This document shows positions 53,920-64,000 of a stretch of DNA of 64,000 nt, piece by piece; the first letter of the stretch is position 1; each line of letters opens with the position of its first letter. The position numbers and the translations under genes are program-made. The notes beneath the pieces were generated by a model. The model was not told where the DNA came from. It ran no database searches and worked only from the letters and a program-made list of their open reading frames with translations. Origin of the DNA: Phytophthora sp. 'mugwort' (Eukaryota > Oomycota > Peronosporomycetes > Peronosporales > Peronosporaceae); the NCBI GenBank assembly GCA_033558025.1, contig JAUCEF010000007.1, forward strand, positions 186,001 through 250,000, written 5' to 3'.

Positions 53920-55080
53920 TCAGCGACGGACACTCGGCCCGAAGAGAAGGCACTGAATAGCCTCCATCTCCTGCTGCTCGTCCGTCTTTCCGCTGTGGTG
54001 GGTGGACGGTGGCGGACGCTTGCCGGTGCTAAGCGAGGCCGCGTTGAACTTGTCATCTCGTCGTTGAATCAGGTCTGGGAAGACAGCGGCCTGGTTGTCA
54101 GCGCCGGAAGAGACAAGGCTGTTAATCACAGAGGCCGAGTTCTCGTCGTATTGGTGTGAAGTCGGCAATGGCCGCCCGTTCTTGGACTGCCGCGTGTTGT
54201 GCGCTGAGTAGAGGATTGCATTTTGTCGGGAAGCGCTGTAGCTATCGTTGTCGATGTCGTTGTCATCGGGTCCGAGGCCGTCGATAACGCTGTCTTTGTT
54301 GTGGTCCAACCGTGAATTACCGCCGCCCCATTCTTGCTCGGCTCGATCTTGCTGTTCGTCGTGGAGATGCTGCTCCATCCCCGGAGACATTCGCTCGTGT
54401 ACGTTGGAAAAGCGCGTAGATAACTTCTCAGGCTGATCTACTTGTCGAATAAGGGAGGGCGCTTGCCGCGACAAGACGAAGCCAGACGTCTTCACTGGAT
54501 CATACAAGCTTAACCCAACTAGCTTGCCATTATTCGGGGTGGCGTCAGCAAATTCCGTGCCTCCACAAACAGCAGGCAAAGCCGCAGCGCCGGCAACACC
54601 CCCAGCGGCTCCGTCTGAGAGATGTGGCGGACACGCACTCTCCTGCAACACATGCATCTGCTGTTGCAAGTTAATCGGCTTCGTCTCCGTCTGCACGCTT
54701 ACCTCCACCTGCCGGTCGCGTGTCTCCTCCTCGGACTTGCGCTGGGCCGCGTTCTGTATCTTGCGCTCCTGATCTTTGCATGCGAGACGCTCCGCCCTCG
54801 CCTGGCGTTCGGCAGCAAAACGCTGCTGCAGCCGCGCCTTGATTCTGTCCATGTATGCCATCATGCGGTGCATCTCAGCGATGTCTGCGCGCACGCGCTT
54901 CTTCTTCGTGGCACCGGCTTCAACATCCTCGTCGTTCTCCTCTTCCTCTTCACTACCTTCCTCGCTATCGTCGGTGCCGCTATCGCTGCAACTGGCACTA
55001 TTAGAGCCGTCGTCGCTGCCACTATCGTTATTAGAGTCGTAGTCGCTGTCGCTGTCCGGCTGATCTTCCGCTCTGGCCAT
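53920..55080 (-). CDS. Acidic, coiled-coil protein of unknown function
   Basis: A single exon of 386 residues, ATG 55078-55080. The first 55 residues are extremely acidic and Ser-rich (DSDSDYDSNNDSGSDDGSNS). A short basic KKKR and a helical coiled-coil segment follow (AEMHRMMAYMDRIKARLQQR, then AERQARAERLACKDQERK, about 65-125). The rest is low in complexity. The layout suggests a nuclear or chromatin-associated protein, but no family is recognised. It lies 163 bp upstream of the TMEM245-like start, same strand. Confidence 0.75.
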   Translation of the reverse strand: MARAEDQPDSDSDYDSNNDSGSDDGSNSASCSDSGTDDSEEGSEEEEENDEDVEAGATKKKRVRADIAEMHRMMAYMDRIKARLQQRFAAERQARAERLACKDQERKIQNAAQRKSEEETRDRQVEVSVQTETKPINLQQQMHVLQESACPPHLSDGAAGGVAGAAALPAVCGGTEFADATPNNGKLVGLSLYDPVKTSGFVLSRQAPSLIRQVDQPEKLSTRFSNVHERMSPGMEQHLHDEQQDRAEQEWGGGNSRLDHNKDSVIDGLGPDDNDIDNDSYSASRQNAILYSAHNTRQSKNGRPLPTSHQYDENSASVINSLVSSGADNQAAVFPDLIQRRDDKFNAASLSTGKRPPPSTHHSGKTDEQQEMEAIQCLLFGPSVRR

Positions 55081-56254
55081 TATCGCGTGCGGCCTTTCAC
55101 ATCTTGTCTTGGTATCATGGCTTCAGTCGTCTCCTGCTAAGTACGATAATTATTGCCACGCAGCGGAAGCTGATTGGACGTCGCGCGCTCGTTGACGCGT
55201 CGTGGCATTGTGATGTGGCGGGGTGATCTGATGTGCCACTCTCGCCGGTGTAAAAGTCCGGCCTCTCCTGGTAGAAGTTTGTCTGGCAGCGTCAATGCGG
55301 ACTCTGCACTGCAAAGTCTGCAGTGCGGAGACCACAAACGGCAAAAAAACATCAAACGAGGGCGTTTTCTCAGCTCAAGGTGCAGTAAGCCGTAGTAGTA
55401 GCCCGTTACTTGTGTTATTGGCTGGCGACGGACGATGCTGTCAGCATTGCTTTCGTGCTGACATTGGACGGCGAGCTTGTCTGCTCGTTAAAGCGGACAG
55501 TGGAGCCATGTCGCCTCAGTATCCTCGAAGCCTCAGCTAGATGAGGCGCTGGCCAAGTGTAGTTGACTGCAACGGCGCAGCACCGCAACGTAATTGAGTA
55601 ACTGGGGTACATATCAACGCGCCAGCTGGATGCATCGCGTTGATCAGGAACCGCATCAATCGTCGCACCAGTCCGCGACGGCCCATACCGCTGCCTGCTG
55701 CCACCACAGATTTGCGGCCCGGTATAGATAACAGAGAGCCCCCTCATGATCTCCTCGACCGAGGCTCCAGCGGAGCCGCCAGGTGGCAGGACTGCAGTCT
55801 GCAAGTCCTGCTCGTGCACGTCCAGTTGTACACATCCTATACCCCTAATCCCGCTCGCTGTCCTCTCCCCCGCCCCCTCTCTCCCCGCCAGACTTAACCA
55901 CCAAAACACTTGATATTTGTATGTCGGACGGCGCGCACCACTCGTCACCCTTTTAAGTGCGACCTGCCATCGACACGAGCCTCGTGAAAACCGATTAACT
56001 TGTCCACATGAAAACTATTGTGCGCAACCTGCAACGCGGCAAACCCTGAAATTCAGTTCCCGCGCCGTGCGTTGATTGGCCCGTCCGCGCCACGGAGAGA
56101 GAGGAGACGCTGTTTGCTGGGCACAGTGCAGTGCGTACGCCGAGCTTGGCTCGCAGCCGCCCACGTTGCCGTCCCCATCAAACTCGAATTTCCCTCGAGC
56201 CCAGCAGGACCCGCGCTTCGCAAGCCTTAGCCAGAGAGAAACGTACTGTTAACC
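55081..56254. promoter_or_regulatory. Shared 1.17-kb upstream region of two divergent genes
   Basis: This region separates the acidic coiled-coil gene (minus) and the secreted membrane protein gene (plus). Open frames within it have no recognisable features. It must hold both promoters. I see no clear oomycete initiator consensus. Confidence 0.4.
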
Positions 56255-57595
56255 ATGCGCATCTCGGGTGTATTCCGCGCTGCATTGCTGGCCGCAGCCG
56301 CGATCTCGGCCTTCTCACTGCCTACCTCGACGGAAGCCAACACACTGGCTGTGAGCAGCGAGCACAACGTGGTGGCTTTCGACGTCTCAATGATCCACCC
56401 GTCGATTGAGACGCGCGTGCTAAAGTCCGCACCTGCCCCGGATGATCTAGACGACGAGGAGGACGCAGCGACTAAGGCCCCCTCCAAGAAGAAGAAAAAG
56501 AAAAAAATCACCCCGACGCCCACGCCCACGGCGGGACCCAGCGAGGAGGAAGCGATCGAGTCATCTGCTGCGGAGAAGGAGGCTGAGGAGGAGGCAGAGG
56601 CCACGAAGGCACCCAAGAAGAAGAAGAAAAAAGCCTCTGCTACGCCTGCCCCGGCTGAGGAGACGGATGCGCCCGCAAAAGAGACTAATCCGACCACTAC
56701 TACTACCACGACGACCACGGATAATGATACTGGGGAGTCATCAGATTCTATTGCTGTCAAAGACAAAAAGATTAAGGGCAACAAAAACGAGGGCATCATC
56801 GATGGCTCCTCGGAAGGTAGCGCTGAAATTGACAAGATTGACCTGCGCAACGAGGACGGCTGGGTGAGCGTGTACGACGACCCTCCGCTGCTCGTAATCA
56901 AGGCCTCGCTGTATGCCTTCATCTCCTACAACGATACGGAGGTGTGCGACACTTTCAACATGACCATGAACGCTGTGGAGCAGAAGGCCGAAGAAAACGG
57001 ACGCTTCTCATATCACGTTGTGGCCTACATCAACTGCACCAAAGGCGGCGAGGACGAGACCCAGGGCCGCTTCATCTTGAACTTCATCCCGGAAGGCAAG
57101 CGCCTGCTTTTGACCGAATGCGGTCACCGTGAGGAGGGTGAGATTGTCAACTGGCTGCGTATTCAGGAGGAGGTGCCCGAGTGCATGACCCCACAGCAGC
57201 GTAAAAAGTTCCTTGCCCAGCCCATGAAGCATATCCATGCCAGCAACGGAACCACCTCGGACACTGAGGCCTTGCAGACTGACTTCTTTTCTCGACTTGA
57301 GGATCTCGATGGAGAAGAAGTTGCTATTGCTGGATCTGCCACGGTGGCGCTCATTGCTATCATTGTCGTGCTGGTTGTCTTCTGCTTGCGTAAGCGCAAG
57401 GCGCAGAAGGACCTGGAACGCACCATTGCCGGTGCCAAGGCTGAGCACGCTGTTGAGGATGACGACGTGCAGACGGAGTCGGAAGAGAAGGCCACCAAGG
57501 AGCGTAAGGGTTTGATGGACAGCTCCAAGGCAAAGAGTGACGATCCTGACATGGAGGAAGGCTCATTCGTAAACTCCCCCGCCGTACGCGTGTAA
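56255..57595 (+). CDS. Secreted/type I membrane protein with Lys-rich, acidic repeats
   Basis: A single exon of 446 residues, ATG 56255. Residues 1-28 form a signal peptide (LLAAAAISAFSLPTSTEA). RVLK (54-57) and an acidic run DDLDDEED (63-70) follow. Then come two KKKKKK/TPTP-rich blocks (ATKAPSKKKKKKK and ATKAPKKKKKKAS) and a Thr run. The ectodomain from about 205 has four Cys (DTEVCDTFNM, AYINCTKG, LTECGHRE, VPECMTP) and several N-glycosylation sites (NMT, NCT, NGT). One span (TVALIAIIVVLVVFCLRKRK) near residue 355 precedes a charged cytosolic tail. The protein is probably displayed on the cell surface. Family not recognised. Confidence 0.82.
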   Translation: MRISGVFRAALLAAAAISAFSLPTSTEANTLAVSSEHNVVAFDVSMIHPSIETRVLKSAPAPDDLDDEEDAATKAPSKKKKKKKITPTPTPTAGPSEEEAIESSAAEKEAEEEAEATKAPKKKKKKASATPAPAEETDAPAKETNPTTTTTTTTTDNDTGESSDSIAVKDKKIKGNKNEGIIDGSSEGSAEIDKIDLRNEDGWVSVYDDPPLLVIKASLYAFISYNDTEVCDTFNMTMNAVEQKAEENGRFSYHVVAYINCTKGGEDETQGRFILNFIPEGKRLLLTECGHREEGEIVNWLRIQEEVPECMTPQQRKKFLAQPMKHIHASNGTTSDTEALQTDFFSRLEDLDGEEVAIAGSATVALIAIIVVLVVFCLRKRKAQKDLERTIAGAKAEHAVEDDDVQTESEEKATKERKGLMDSSKAKSDDPDMEEGSFVNSPAVRV

Positions 57596-57825
57596 ACCTA
57601 GCTGCGTTTCGACTTAGTGGTTGGCTTCTCGAGGACGAGTGCAGAAATCGACCGTAGATTTTGAACTGGGAGACACGACTTGTAGCTCTAGCTAGCTTCC
57701 TTGCCGGCTTCTGCCTGCCTTGAGATGTCTGCGCTTGCATTGCAATGCGCATGGTTCCAATGTGTTCTAATGCATTTTGTGTTGAAATATATTCGCGCAG
57801 TTTCATCTTGATAGCCTAACGTGTT

Positions 57826-60800
57826 TTAATCTGATCTTTCACTGCTGTAGAACCGAACTGTGCCGTCGCATGAAGCCGTAGCCAGCTGTGGATAAAGAGG
57901 GTTAAATGCAACGCTGGTGACTACGTCAGTATGACCATTAAGCCTTACAAGTCGCCGGCCTGTGCGAATGTCGTAGATGTACGCGGCACGGTCTTCCGAC
58001 CCCGTAGCCACGTAGCGCATGCAGGGACTGAAGGCAACGCCCAGCTTGTGCACGCGGTTAACGTGTTCACAGAAGCGCATGACGCAATTATCAGCACGGA
58101 TATCCCACAGGTGCATCGTGCTGTCCGGAGCGCTGCTCAGTATGAGATCGTAGAAATTACTGGGATGACTAACATAGCACGTCGGTCGAGACAGTGCTAC
58201 TGTGTGCGCGGCACGGCTGTGTATGTCACGCACCACGCGCACTACGCGTCCGCCACCGCCGGCACCGACGTCCAGAACCCGTAGCGAGCGGTCGGACCCC
58301 GCAATTACCGCCACGGACGATAGGAATGCACCGTTCACGCAGGTGAGGCTTGTCACGCTCTGCATATCGTCGAAACTCCATTGTGTGATGCGCTTCTTTC
58401 GGCTCTGGTTCTCGAGAACTTGTATGTCATTCTTCTTTTTGGTGGCTTTTGCCTTGTTACTCGATGCACGAGCGTACACTTCATCCAGCTCATATTGATG
58501 CAGTCGTGCAAGATTCCCGCATGCCGACAGCAGAAACTTGTCCATATAGAAGAATCGAGTCTCTACGATCTCCTGACGTGTGGCTTTCTTGGCACTGAAC
58601 ATGGACCCCATCGCAGCCGCAGCAGCTGCAACACCTGAAGGTGGAGCTATTCCCTGTAGAGTAAGCGAGGACGTATCACTGTCAGGCAGCCAAAGTCGAC
58701 TCGTCTTGTCACTTCCGATCGTCACTAGTATCCGATCGTTCTGACTCCAGTGGATGGCGCGTACTGCTTGATCGTGGCCAACAAATACGTTTCCTTCTCC
58801 ACCAAATCGACTAAATGGCAACTTACACACTTGAGCAACCCGATCGTTACCACTCGTCGCAAGCCATTTGGCATCGCTAGAGTATTCGAGGTGTAAGATA
58901 GCACCTTGGTGCAATGCCTTTGGTGGTAGTGCATGCTTCGGTTGATAGTGCTGTAGCAATCCACAACTCGTTGGATACTCCTTTAAGTAAGACCTGACCG
59001 ATGCAGACGAATTGACACCTTTTGCTCGGTTGTCCGGAAATGACTTTTGCGTAGTCATGCGCGCTTTTGGTGGGGGTCGCCTCGAGCCGAATGGTGTTGA
59101 AGAGGAGCCATACCCAGAGGACTTAATCCGTGTGTGGAATGTGACTGGCTTGTCCAAGCTCTTTGCACCTTTGGGTGGCGTCTTCTTCGTTGATAGCGGC
59201 GGTATATTCAATACACTGTCCTTGGACGGCGGACCTCGTGGAATTACCGACACTCGTTCATTGTTGTCATCGGATAACCTAAGCCGCTGTTGAAACTGTG
59301 AACTGTCGACGTCACAATTGTCCTCTGCTTGATTTCTAGTAATTGAACGGCTCATACCGTTAAATGGAGTTGTATTCATCATTGTGAAGCACGGTTGAAA
59401 AGCACTTATTACACCGCACTGAAGAATGTCTGATCGCGGTGGGTGATAAAAGCAAAAGTCATTCCCAACGCAAATCGGGTCGAGTGGATGTTGCAACGTC
59501 TCGAGAGGTTCCTGAAAGTCATGAATAATCCCGATCTCGAACGAAAAAGCATTGACGCTGAGAAGGTAGCCCGGAACACCCACAACGAGAAACTGTTTGT
59601 AGTCAAGTAACTCACAATCGTGGTCGCTACTAAGCTGGAATTCCTTCTTGGGTGTCGAGAGTCCGAAAACATTACGATCCGCACAGATATATTTCATTGA
59701 CAACACCGGACAGGAAACTTCGGTGTTTCTCTCGTCCGCATCGTTTGAGCCAAATTGACCAAAATTGTCAACAGATTCGTAGGTGGTGGTCATACCAGCG
59801 TCAGATGAAGATCTCTGTGTATTTTCATTTCGTGCCCAAGGTGGAAGAGAGCTGATAACATGAGGTTTTTCTCGACGCGCTTCTCGCTCGACTTCCTTGG
59901 ATTAATACAAGTGCATAATAACAGTCAAGTAAACATTTTTCGCCACGGATAATTAATGTACATACCTGCTTTCTTCGCAATGACTTTTGTACATATTTCT
60001 CCACGTTCAATGTAGTGAGCTTTTTTGCAAAGCCATCCAACAACTCAAACACCTTGATGGAACCATCTGCAAAACCGAAGGCAGCATCGCCATTTACTGG
60101 ATTCAGTGCGATGGATAGAATTGCAAATGCCGATAATACAGCTGATTGAAACCACAATGTCCTCGCTGCCAGGTCCCAAATCTACAACACACGCAACAAC
60201 AACAACAATTAGTTTGAACAATATCTTGCGTCTCACAACTTACAGGCTAGAATATATACAATAACGTGCACCTTGAATGTACGATCTTCTGAAGCAGTGA
60301 TCAACAAGTGGTGATGGATAGGATGAAACTCCCCTCTCGTAACCTGTAAATATTATAAAGGTTAGGATCGTCAAAATTCCCCCCATGCTGCCAACTATCT
60401 GCAGCACGGCTTACTCGTCCTAGGTGTCCTTCCAACGTGACGAGCACCTCTTTCCGTTCGAAGACGAAGATCTTGACCTCCCGTTCACTCGCCACTGCCA
60501 CCAACGTGCCCGTATCATCAAATGTTACCCAACCGGGCTCTGCCGGTAACTTCTCCACTAGAATGGCCTGCCTCACACGAGATCTGCCTGTAACGTGCCA
60601 CACAATGACACTGCAGTCTACCATTCAGTCCCAGTATCTGTACCAACTGTTAAGTATTCCATGCCAGCGCTCACCAGTCTCGGGATGCCGAGCATATTGT
60701 CACAACCGACAAGTCTTTATAATACATTTTAATACAGACGATGCGATCCGAGTGCCCGTGCAGCTCTAGGTCGCGTTCCAAGGGCTCCAAATCCGTCTGA

Positions 60801-60976
60801 GGGTCCAGAAAGTGCGAACTGGTCGGTAGGCTGTCGTTCCAGCGCAGTTGAATCACGGCGCAATCGCTGTATTGCAGAGCAAACACAGTGCATCGGTCGC
60901 ATGTGTCTGCAGCCGTGAGCGTCGCATTGGGGTGCCACTGCCAGGCCGCGCTTGCCTGCCGCTCCATCGTCTTCAT
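57826..60976 (-). CDS. WDR27-like WD-repeat protein, 5 exons
   Basis: Exons (minus): 60675-60976, 60415-60610, 60272-60343, 59966-60181, 57826-59895. They join in frame to 951 residues. The start is ATG 60976. The first propeller has LHGHSDRIVCIKMYYK, CSASRDCVIVWHVTG across the first intron, TLEGHLGRVTRGEFHP across the second, and ITASEDRTFKIWDL across the third. A low-complexity linker (about 260-520) is followed by the second propeller (QGAILHLEYSSDAKWLATSG, GHDQAVRAIHWSQNDRILVT, STMHLWDIRADNCVMRF, ATGSEDRAAYIYDIRTGRRL). This two-propeller layout matches animal WDR27, a scaffold of poorly known role. It diverges from the SET gene with only 105 bp between starts. Confidence 0.85.
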
Positions 60977-61081
60977 GTGACACCTGAAGATAGCAGTCGA
61001 GCGATTCTGATTGGGCCACCCTTAAAAGTTATTTTGTCCAATGAACGTTGATGTCGACGACTATAAACACATTTCAGCTCA
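60977..61081. promoter_or_regulatory. 105-bp bidirectional promoter with two opposed CCAAT boxes
   Basis: This is the whole space between the start codons of the WDR27-like gene (minus) and the SET gene (plus). CCAAT is on the minus strand at 61010-61014 and on the plus strand at 61038-61042, one facing each gene. Confidence 0.6.
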
Positions 61082-62836
61082 ATGGACGAGGCTGTGAAAG
61101 AGGCCCCTTCGAAGGAGGAGGATGCGGCTGGCGACTTGTCTGAGCTCTCACTGTACGTATAATAACTATATCGTATCGTTTTATTATAGTACAGATGGGG
61201 ATCTATCGAGCAGTACTTATCGCAGCGATTCCGGTGAAGTATATGCTAAGCTGTACTCGTGTGATCTCAGGAGCAGCGACCCGGAGCAGACATTCCGCGC
61301 CAGCCGCGTTTCGGGGACACGCTCCATCGAGGTGGCGCTGGCGGAGATTCAGATCATCAAGCACAATGTCTACGTCCAGCGCAAAGAGCGCACGCTTCCT
61401 GAGGTACTTGCTGGGTCAGCAACTTAGCTGGAACTGACCTAATGACACGGAGGATAACCCGTCGATTGTTTTGGCGTGCGTTTGTTAGGATGAAGTTTCC
61501 ATTTGCTCTTGTGAGCCTCCGATGAACGAGAACGGGATGGGGTGTCTCGATGACTGCTTAAACCGTGCGGTAAGTGCCAAGTAGTCGAAACTTGGTGAGG
61601 GCAGGACGATCCATTGTGGCAAAATTTGACTGATCTGTTGCTCGCGGACCTGCGCAGGCTTTGGTGGAATGCATATCCGGCTTCTGCAAGTCCGGCGATC
61701 GATGCGATAATATGAGGATACAGCGTGGTGTCATGCCTTCTACACAACTCATTACCTGCGGGATGAAAGGACTCGGAATGAAACTGCTGGAAGATATAAA
61801 GGCAGGTTCGTTCGTCGCCGAGTACATGGGGGAGATTGTTACGGAGCAAGAGTATTACATGCGACGAGTGGTGCGTATCAGCATAATTGCTACGTTGTTA
61901 TGAGATAAACTTACTAGTCTCTTGCAATTCTGTTGTGCCAGCTTTACCATAATGAGAAGCACCGCTACATGATGGTGTTAAGTGGCGGTGAAGTCATCGA
62001 TGCTACGCGCATGGGCGGGTGGGCACGCTTCATCAATCACAGCTGCGACCCCAACTGCGGAGTAGAGAAATGGGACGTGAATGGCGAAGAGCGGTGCGCC
62101 ATTTTCGCTCTGCGCGATATTTTTGCTGGCGAGGAGTTGACGTTCGACTACAAGTTCGAGTCCTTCAGCAAAGCCGTACGTTGAGAAATGGTTTTGGCTT
62201 TAATATGAGGTGGCTGACAGTGTTGATATGGACAGGAGATCACCGAGTGCTTATGCGGTGCACCGAATTGCCGGAAGGTGATTGGAATGAATAATCGAGT
62301 AGGAAAATCGAGCAAAACGCACAAGACGAACGCGGAAGCGCCAGCTCCTGCTGCAGGACCGAAGCTTCTTGATCCCGTCATCGGTCTAAAGGCAAGACCC
62401 GTCCAAGGCGCAAAGGTTAGTCAATCTTGTTAGTACTGTCTTGCCGCATGCATTAACTATTTAGGCTTGCTCTCTCTTCTGCGCTCGACTTGCTTCTTCG
62501 CAGAAAGCGGAGGCTTTAATGCAGCGGATGGCACGGCAACGTTTGTTGAGTAGCCATGATATCCGCGTGCTGCGGCGGTCGCACGTGATGCTGGAGCGCA
62601 ACTTGACGTGGCACATGGAGGATGACTTCGCCCACTTGGCGTTATTGCCGTACTTTATCACGAAACACTCGTCCATGATGAAGCACACGCCGGAGCTTAA
62701 ACACGTGCCCGACTTCTTTAACTGGAGAGACCTACCAAACTTCCCGAAAAAGGTGCGTCGCCTGACTAAGGAGGCCAAAGTCGCTCGGCTGCGCGACATT
62801 ACCGCATCGTTGGAAGCCCGAAAGAAGCAGCAGTAA
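61082..62836 (+). CDS. SET-domain histone methyltransferase, ASH1/SETD2/NSD type, 7 exons
   Basis: Exons: 61082-61152, 61190-61403, 61489-61569, 61658-61870, 61942-62175, 62236-62415, 62504-62836. They join in frame to 441 residues. Exons 3-4 form the Cys-rich AWS domain (SICSCEPP, GCLDDCLNRAALVECI, CKSGDRCDNMRIQRG). Exons 4-5 form SET with AEYMGEIVTEQEYYMRRVLY, the catalytic RFINHSCDPNC (NHSC at about 225-228) and EELTFDYKFESF. Exon 6 has the post-SET Cys pattern ECLCGAPNC. AWS plus SET plus post-SET is typical of H3K36 methyltransferases. The short protein lacks PHD, PWWP or bromodomains. The first intron is only 37 bp. Confidence 0.88.
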
Positions 62837-63251
62837 TAAACTATTTAGCTAAGGAGCACCGTAGAGCCGACCGGACGAAGTTGCTGTTGATGTTGCACTG
62901 GTTGCGTGTCCATCTGTCTACCTGCTTCTTTATCCCACAGGATTTCCACCAATAGGACATCTGATTTTAGCTGTTTCCCATTGGCTAAATTCTCCAACCC
63001 TTCCCCTATGATTAGAGAGCGAGAGCTGACCTCATACAACGCCGCCGTCGGCAAGCTGAGCATCGAGCGCGCACAGCCGTCAGTAAGTGAGTAGCGGCGA
63101 GACCCGACGGTCCCACTTCACAGTCAAGGTGCGGCTCTACGGCTGTGTGCACGTCTAGCATTGTTCCTGCGGCTCAACTCCTCCTCGTCCTCGATCTTAA
63201 CGTTGTTTCTGTCGGTGACGCCAGATTCGAAACGTGTCCGAGTTGATAGCC
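62837..63251. other. Intergenic between SET and GGNBP2-like genes
   Basis: No gene is supported. Both neighbours are on the plus strand, so it should hold the SET terminator and the next promoter. Confidence 0.4.
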
Positions 63252-64000
63252 ATGGCGGGGTGCGACCGCGAGCCGAGTTCAGACGCAGGCTCGAAACAGC
63301 CCAACGATAAGTGCGACCTCAATGCGAGCTGTCAGTGTCATCCTAGCGCCGCAGAGACGCGCGAATTCCGCAAGGTGAGCGAGCTCTACCAACTGACGAG
63401 GGAGGGTGGAGGACGAGGCAGCACCAGCTAACGACGACATGCTTGTGCTGGCGTGAATTGTGACAGCGGTGGATGCTCCTGACGGACCGTGAGCGCATTG
63501 TGGCACTCACAGGAGATGTGAACCAGTTCTTGCAGACAGCCACCGACTTGCTGCCGTGTCCGGGCTGTCGAAATAGTGCCGAGGCTCTGTTCTACAAGCT
63601 TGTGGATGGTATTATCCGAGTTCCGCAGATCATCAGTCATTCAGGCCTGTGCTTCGACAAGGACAACCACTTCCGACTGAAGGAGTCGTATCTGAACAAC
63701 CCCGAGACGTCGTTCTCACTGTTTTACCACCAAGAGCGATGGGCCAGCACGACCCTCGCCAAGCCGATCAAGCTTAACAGCAAAGCTGGCACATCGCGAG
63801 CAAGGTGTCAGCTCCACTCACAGCGAGTGCGAAGTCGCCCACGCCCTGCTGCATTTGAAGTGCTGTGGCATAAACTCCCAGAGGATCACCAGCGGCATCT
63901 CTCTCATATCGATTCGGACCAGTTCCTGATCGATCTGGAGAGCTATCTGCGTCGCCACCGCTTTTGTTGCCGATGTAAGGAGAAGGTATTAGAAGCATAT
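63252..64000 (+). CDS. GGNBP2-like protein, 5' part (runs off the window)
   Basis: Exon 1 is 63252-63374 (ATG 63252, 41 codons); a 92-bp GT-AG intron follows, and exon 2 is 63467 to the window end, still open at codon 219. Exon 2 contains the signature of gametogenetin-binding protein 2: LLPCPGCRNSAEALFYKLVD, FSLFYHQERWAS, the RCQLHS motif and IDLESYLRRHRFCCRCKEKV with a Cys-x2-Cys pair. This order (CxxCR, RCQLHS, LExYLRKHRFCxxCKxKV) is that of animal and plant GGNBP2-type proteins. Their biochemical role is unclear. The C-terminal part lies beyond 64000. Confidence 0.82.

Noticed and set aside
54622..55140. 172-codon plus-strand open frame over the acidic coiled-coil gene
   Set aside because: Shadow of the acidic Ser/Asp repeats; no independent features.
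55415..55948. 177-codon minus-strand open frame in the divergent intergenic region
   Set aside because: No recognisable motif or suitable codon pattern; likely chance.
56227..56922. 231-codon minus-strand open frame
   Set aside because: It is the shadow of the low-complexity Lys/Thr/Glu-rich coding region of the plus-strand gene.
56255..57595. RxLR effector gene
   Set aside because: The motif is degenerate and the protein has a membrane span and cytosolic tail; kept as a membrane protein with a note.

Overview
The window looks like nuclear DNA of an oomycete, most likely Phytophthora or a close relative in the Peronosporales. Short GT-AG introns (37-90 bp), very tight gene spacing and non-plant, non-animal protein families sit beside dense Ty3/gypsy, PiggyBac-like, Tc1/mariner-like, copia and hAT-like debris. 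No bacterial operon, rRNA, tRNA or CRISPR signal was seen.

Layout. 1-40.7 kb is almost entirely mobile DNA. A Tc1-like element (291-8905, inverted repeats, TA on both sides) is split by a degenerate gypsy element (1052-8301). A second gypsy lineage (about 8922-13285) follows and is cut off in its integrase C-terminus by a third. This third family, called family A here, is present twice in opposite orientation: copy 1 on the minus strand (13286-21500) and copy 2 on the plus strand (29392-37507). The two form an 8-kb inverted repeat around a 7.9-kb spacer. The spacer holds a possible LINE tail and a 5.9-kb PiggyBac-like element (22473-28378, TTAA on both sides, 10-bp inverted repeats). That element contains a decayed transposase on the minus strand and, on the plus strand, a decayed DOT1-like methyltransferase gene. 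37.5-40.7 kb holds fragments of hAT (BED finger), copia and mariner-like elements.

41.0-64.0 kb is compact host DNA with 11 apparently intact genes: a small membrane protein, a nucleotide-sugar transporter, an ankyrin protein, a conserved unknown, N-terminal asparagine amidohydrolase (NTAN1), a three-module SANT-like/DUF6818 protein, a TMEM245-like membrane protein (7 exons), an acidic coiled-coil protein, a secreted type I membrane protein, a WDR27-like WD-repeat protein (5 exons), a SET-domain histone methyltransferase (7 exons) and the start of a GGNBP2-like gene that runs off the window. Exon joins given here are read by eye from splice signals plus reading frame and family similarity.

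The most interesting points are the DOT1-like gene inside the PiggyBac-like element; the two family A copies, which share the same disabling mutations and the same 5'-versus-3' LTR differences, so they cannot be two ordinary independent retrotranspositions; and long antisense open frames in the 3' part of two gypsy families.
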